Shown one piece after another: positions 14,092-17,013 of a stretch of 17,013 bases of DNA. The position numbers and the translations under genes were made by a program. Source of the stretch: Anaerolineales bacterium UBA3940. GTDB taxonomy: Bacteria > Chloroflexota > Anaerolineae > Aggregatilineales > UBA3940. How positions within the stretch are numbered: position 1 is the stretch's first letter; each line of letters begins with the position of its first letter. The notes under the pieces are model-generated. The model worked only from the letters and a program-made list of their open reading frames with translations, did not search any database and had not been told where the DNA came from. The stretch covers positions 1 to 17,013 of the forward strand of contig DGDY01000274.1 in NCBI GenBank assembly GCA_002385675.1, given 5' to 3'.

Positions 14092-15135
14092 TCACTCCAG
14101 CGATCTGCGGAAGGACGTTCCGCGCTCCACCGATGCGGTCACGGTGAGCGGGTCTTCCACCCGCTGGATGAACGAGACGAGCAGTTCAGCCACCAGCCCC
14201 ACCGTGATGGTCTGGAAGCCGATCAGCATCAGCAGCACGCCGAGCAGCAGTAACGGGCGGTCGCCGATGGGGCGGTTGCCGAGGAACCACTGGATCGTCA
14301 GCCACAGGTTGATGAAAAAGCCGGTCGTCAGCAGCAGCAGGCCTCCACCGCCGAACAGGTGCAGGGGGCGCCGCCCGTACTGGTGCAGGAAGATCACGGT
14401 GAGCAGGTCAAGCCCGCCATGCGGCAGGCGTTCCAGCCCGTACTTTGAGCGCCCGAACCGCCGCTCGTGGTGCGCAACGGGGATCTCCGTCACGCGGAAG
14501 CCCGCGAAGTGCGCCATGATCGGCAGGTAGCGGTGCATATCGCCATACAGCACGAGCTTCTCGATGCAGACGCGGCGGTAGGCCTTGAGCCCGCTGTTCA
14601 TGTCGTGCACGTCCAGCCCGGTGGCGAGCTTCGTCACGGTGTTGGCCACCCAGGATGCCGCGCGCTTGGCAAGCGAATCGCGCCGGGCCTGCCGCCAGCC
14701 GATCACTACATCGTAGCCATCGTCCAGCCGGGCCAGCATCCGGGGGATCTCGCCCGGCTCATCCTGCAGATCGCCGTCCATCGTGACGATCACCTCGCCG
14801 GCTGCCAGCGAGAACCCGGCGGCGAGCGCCAGGCTCTTGCCGAAGTTGCGGCGCTGCATCACGACCGTGACACGCTCATCCTGCCGCAGCAGGTCGCTCA
14901 GCACGGCGTCGCTGCCATCCGTGCTGCCGTCGTTGACGTAGATCACCTCCCAACGGTAGCCGTGCCCCTGCATGACGTCCTGAATGCGCCCATGCAGCGG
15001 CAGAAGGTTGTCAACCTCGTTGTAGACCGGGATCACGATCGAAAGCTGCGGGCGGTCGCTGCCCTTGGTCACCTCAAGGTGCTTATCGACCGTTTCATCC
15101 GTCTGCTCGAAAGAGAACTCTACCGTGCTCCTCAT
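14092..15135 (-). CDS. GT2 polyprenyl-phosphate-sugar synthase (DPM1/GtrB-like)
   Basis: Full-length (347 aa) family 2 glycosyltransferase. It opens with a polar 28-residue extension, then LSIVIPVYNEVDN (31-43), VNDGS (67-71), RRNFGKSLALAAGF (95-108), the metal-binding DGDLQ (120-124), GWRQARR, MNSGLKAYRR, ERRFGRSKYGL and two C-terminal helices around LHLFGGGGLLLLTTGFF and IGDRPLLLLGVLLMLIG. It should load a single sugar onto polyprenyl phosphate at the inner membrane face. Its ATG overlaps the GT87 stop by four bases (ATGA, 15135-15132), so the two are translationally coupled, matching donor synthesis with use. It is a paralogue of the truncated gene at 2-844. Confidence 0.92.
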   Translation of the reverse strand: MRSTVEFSFEQTDETVDKHLEVTKGSDRPQLSIVIPVYNEVDNLLPLHGRIQDVMQGHGYRWEVIYVNDGSTDGSDAVLSDLLRQDERVTVVMQRRNFGKSLALAAGFSLAAGEVIVTMDGDLQDEPGEIPRMLARLDDGYDVVIGWRQARRDSLAKRAASWVANTVTKLATGLDVHDMNSGLKAYRRVCIEKLVLYGDMHRYLPIMAHFAGFRVTEIPVAHHERRFGRSKYGLERLPHGGLDLLTVIFLHQYGRRPLHLFGGGGLLLLTTGFFINLWLTIQWFLGNRPIGDRPLLLLGVLLMLIGFQTITVGLVAELLVSFIQRVEDPLTVTASVERGTSFRRSLE

Positions 15136-16475
15136 ATACGCCTCTGCACCTCCAGTACGACGCTGCTCTCGTGACTTTCGGTGACCGGCGGCGTGGCGTC
15201 GCTTGCCGCCAGGCTGTCAAGCCGGGCCAGCGCGGCGATCGACGCGGCAAGCGCCAGCAGCAGCGCCAGCGTGACCGGCAGGGCGGCGGCGATGAGGGAG
15301 GCGGGGGGGTCGAGGATCAGCGACGGCAGACTTGGCGGCACGATCAGCGCCACACTGAGCACCAGCCCAACGGCGATCAGCCCGGCAGCCAGCCGCCCGC
15401 CACGCACGCGCATGGGCAGCAGCCCCACGATGAAAGTGATGACGACAAACGCCAGCGGCACGTCATAAGACCGGTGATACGTAAACAGCAGCCCCACCAG
15501 CACCAGGATAACAACCAGCAGGTTAGCCTTGAGCCGCACCCGGTCGGGGTCCGACGCTGTCTCGCGGCCCAGCGCCTCGGATACGTAGTGCGGCAGCACC
15601 AGCGCCGCGACGATCAGCGTGCCCGCGCCCAGCGCGCCGAGCGCCGACGCCGCCGGGCTTACCCCCAACACGTTGAGCCAGCCGTCCAGCGAGACGATCT
15701 CATACCCCTGCCCGATGGCCGACCCCAGCAGGCTGACATAGCTGCCCGCAACTTGAAGCGGCGTCTCCCCGACGAGCAATGCCAGCGCCAGCACCCCGGC
15801 AAGCTGCACGAGCAGCGCCACGCCGATCACGCGGTAGTGCCGGTAGACGAGGAAGAACAGCACCAGCGCGCCGGTCAGCGTGTACTTGGAGAGCGCCAGC
15901 CCGAACAGCACCCCCGCCCAGCCGGGCCGCCCCCGGTAGGCGAGCACCACCGCCAGCATCGCCGCCAGCGACGTGACCAGCGCGACCTGCCCGTGCCCGA
16001 ACGTCGTCCGCACCGGCGACCAGCTCAAAAACAGCAGCACCGCCCCCGCCTGCCAGACCGCGCCCGTCACGCGCCGGTTGAGCCGTAGCATCACGAGCGG
16101 CAGCGCCACCGCAAACGCCACCTGCAGGCCCGACCAGATCGCCCGCGCCGCCGGGAAGCTCGCCCAGGCGAGCGGTAGCATCAGCACCGAGAGCAGCGGC
16201 GTGTTGTAGTTCGGGCGGTCGGGCAGCGGGTCGGAGCAGGTCCAGTCGGGGTTGTAGGGCTGAGCATACGACTCCAGCAGCGCCCGGTCTTCGAGGAACA
16301 CGCGGTAGGGGTTCAGGCCCCCGCGCACCAGCACGCCCGATACCCAGAACTGCTCGAAGTCGCAGACGGTCTGGTTCGCCTTGTAGATTCCGCGCCCGGC
16401 GGACGCCGCTGCCAGCCCGGCGAGCAGAATCAGCAGCGCGGCCGCCGCCCATCTCACAAGCCGTTCCCGGCGCAC
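15132..16475 (-). CDS. GT87/DUF2029 polytopic glycosyltransferase (second copy)
   Basis: GT-C membrane protein of 447 aa, paralogous to 988-2337. It has the first helix (about residues 9-26), an external loop with CDFEQFWVSG and LNPYRVF, a longer cysteine-containing stretch before RPNYNTPLLSVLMLPLAW, then SPVRTTFGHGQ, GLALSKYTLTGAL, YRHYR, LLFTYHRSYDVP and VPPSLPS. Cysteines at two external positions could form a disulfide. The start is GTG at 16475 with GAGAGGGGG just upstream. It lies 106 nt after the flippase stop. Its stop overlaps the GT2 ATG. The expected role is outer-face transfer of a sugar, in known relatives mannose, from the GT2-made lipid donor. The acceptor is unknown. Confidence 0.88.
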   Translation of the reverse strand: MRRERLVRWAAAALLILLAGLAAASAGRGIYKANQTVCDFEQFWVSGVLVRGGLNPYRVFLEDRALLESYAQPYNPDWTCSDPLPDRPNYNTPLLSVLMLPLAWASFPAARAIWSGLQVAFAVALPLVMLRLNRRVTGAVWQAGAVLLFLSWSPVRTTFGHGQVALVTSLAAMLAVVLAYRGRPGWAGVLFGLALSKYTLTGALVLFFLVYRHYRVIGVALLVQLAGVLALALLVGETPLQVAGSYVSLLGSAIGQGYEIVSLDGWLNVLGVSPAASALGALGAGTLIVAALVLPHYVSEALGRETASDPDRVRLKANLLVVILVLVGLLFTYHRSYDVPLAFVVITFIVGLLPMRVRGGRLAAGLIAVGLVLSVALIVPPSLPSLILDPPASLIAAALPVTLALLLALAASIAALARLDSLAASDATPPVTESHESSVVLEVQRRI

Positions 16476-16581
16476 AATGCCCCCTCTCGACCGCTCACCG
16501 CGTCACATTCGATGCCTGCTTCTAGCCCTGATGCCACTTCCCAGCATAGCAGCCACCCGCCCCGGACTCCAGACCCCTACC

Positions 16582-17013
16582 CTACGGAACCGGCTGCCCC
16601 TCCTCCTGCGGAGCGGGCTGTGCCGGGTGCTGCGCCGCGAACATCACGCCGTAGGTTGCGAGCGCGACCACCGCGCCCGCCAGCACCGCGATCGCCGCGC
16701 CGAGCGCGCCCTGCCCCGGGATGAGCCACAGCCCGATCCCCGTCGTGGCGATAACCGCCAGCACCCGGCTCACCGTCTCGTCGCGCGGGCGGTCGCTGCC
16801 GACCAGCGCCGCAGTCACGACGCTGTGCGCGCCGAAGATGATCATGCCGACGGCCATCAGGATCGCCACCGCCGGGTCGAACACGTAGTCCGCGCCGAAT
16901 AGCGTCCGCACAAACCACTCGCCGAGCAGCACATACCCGACGAACAGCACGGCGTTGATCGCCAGCGACACCGCCAGCATCGTCCCGACCAGCCGCCGGT
17001 GCGACCGGCCCGG
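16582..17013 (-). CDS. Wzx/MATE-like polysaccharide flippase, 5' truncated (C-terminal part)
   Basis: C-terminal 143 residues of a polytopic membrane protein. The frame is open to the window edge, so the N-terminal two-thirds lie outside. About four hydrophobic segments are visible (LAVSLAINAVLFVGYVLLG, VAILMAVGMIIFGAHSVVTA, VSRVLAVIATTGIGLWLIPG, GAAIAVLAGAVVALATYGVMF). They are separated by the loop GEWFVRTLFGADYV, which resembles the pattern W-x-x-x-x-F-G-x-x-Y of oligosaccharide flippases in the MOP superfamily, and GQGALGAAIA, the G-x-x-G-A-A-x-A pattern of the last helices. It ends in a Pro/Gln/Glu-rich tail. It would move lipid-linked glycan to the outer face. It precedes the GT87/GT2 pair on the same strand. 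Confidence 0.75.
   Translation of the reverse strand, partial: PGRSHRRLVGTMLAVSLAINAVLFVGYVLLGEWFVRTLFGADYVFDPAVAILMAVGMIIFGAHSVVTAALVGSDRPRDETVSRVLAVIATTGIGLWLIPGQGALGAAIAVLAGAVVALATYGVMFAAQHPAQPAPQEEGQPVP

Noticed and set aside
15171..16088. + strand open frame opposite the second GT87 gene
   Set aside because: Composition dominated by Arg, Gln and His. The - strand frame encodes a well-supported membrane protein.
16476..16581. Possible promoter in the 106-bp gap before the second GT87 gene (TATGCT-like box)
   Set aside because: No -35 partner at suitable spacing. The gap is short and co-directional, so read-through from the flippase gene is simpler.

Overview
The window is a high-GC bacterial glycan (exopolysaccharide or cell-surface glycolipid) biosynthesis locus. 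Coding sequence has strongly GC-biased third positions, and most genes have Shine-Dalgarno-like sites and tight, often overlapping, junctions. My best guess for the host is Chloroflexota: there are many GT-C and polyprenyl-phosphate-sugar enzymes, mixed-strand surface-glycan genes and GTAGGGGCGGGTCT-type palindromic repeats. No ribosomal or marker gene is present, so this stays an inference.

Layout. (1) 2-2337, + strand: a 5'-truncated GT2 polyprenyl-phosphate-sugar synthase, then a GT87/DUF2029 membrane mannosyltransferase-like protein. This second gene is bracketed by two copies of a ~60-bp hairpin repeat. (2) 2338-2668: a 331-bp convergent gap packed with palindromes. (3) 12014 down to 2669, - strand: an apparent eight-gene operon. 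In transcription order it holds a DegT/StrS sugar aminotransferase, a methyltransferase, a GT4 glycosyltransferase, a GlpD-like FAD oxidoreductase, a second methyltransferase, an NAD-dependent sugar epimerase/dehydratase, an LPG-synthase-TM/UPF0104 membrane protein and a GT39-like (PMT) glycosyltransferase. The genes from the first methyltransferase to the epimerase are tightly coupled (1-nt gap, 4-nt overlap, 32-nt overlap, 33-nt gap). (4) 12015-12559: a regulatory-looking gap with a segment of only 38% GC, a tandem repeat, a hairpin and divergent promoter-like elements. (5) 12560-12790 (+): a 76-aa protein I do not recognise. (6) 12797-13276 (-): a left-handed beta-helix acetyltransferase of the WbpD/WlbB/FdtC type, a natural partner for the aminotransferase. 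(7) 13500-14075 (+): a RibD-C/dihydrofolate-reductase-like protein that looks unrelated to the glycan genes. (8) 17013 down to 14092 (-): a truncated Wzx-type polysaccharide flippase, a second GT87 protein and a second GT2 polyprenyl-phosphate-sugar synthase, the last two overlapping by ATGA.

How it fits together (inference). The aminotransferase, acetyltransferase and epimerase would make modified nucleotide sugars. The GT4 enzyme and the two methyltransferases would build and decorate the glycan in the cytoplasm. The GT2 enzymes would charge a polyprenyl phosphate with single sugars. The Wzx-like and UPF0104 proteins would move lipid-linked material across the membrane. The GT87 (x2) and GT39-like GT-C enzymes would use polyprenyl-phosphate-sugar donors on the outer face.

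I see no phage, CRISPR, transposase, tRNA or rRNA. The most unusual items are the variant GlpD-like enzyme inside the glycan operon, the hairpin-repeat family around one GT87 gene, the swapped-order duplication of the GT2/GT87 pair at the two ends, and the AT-rich divergent control region with a possible upstream leader ORF.
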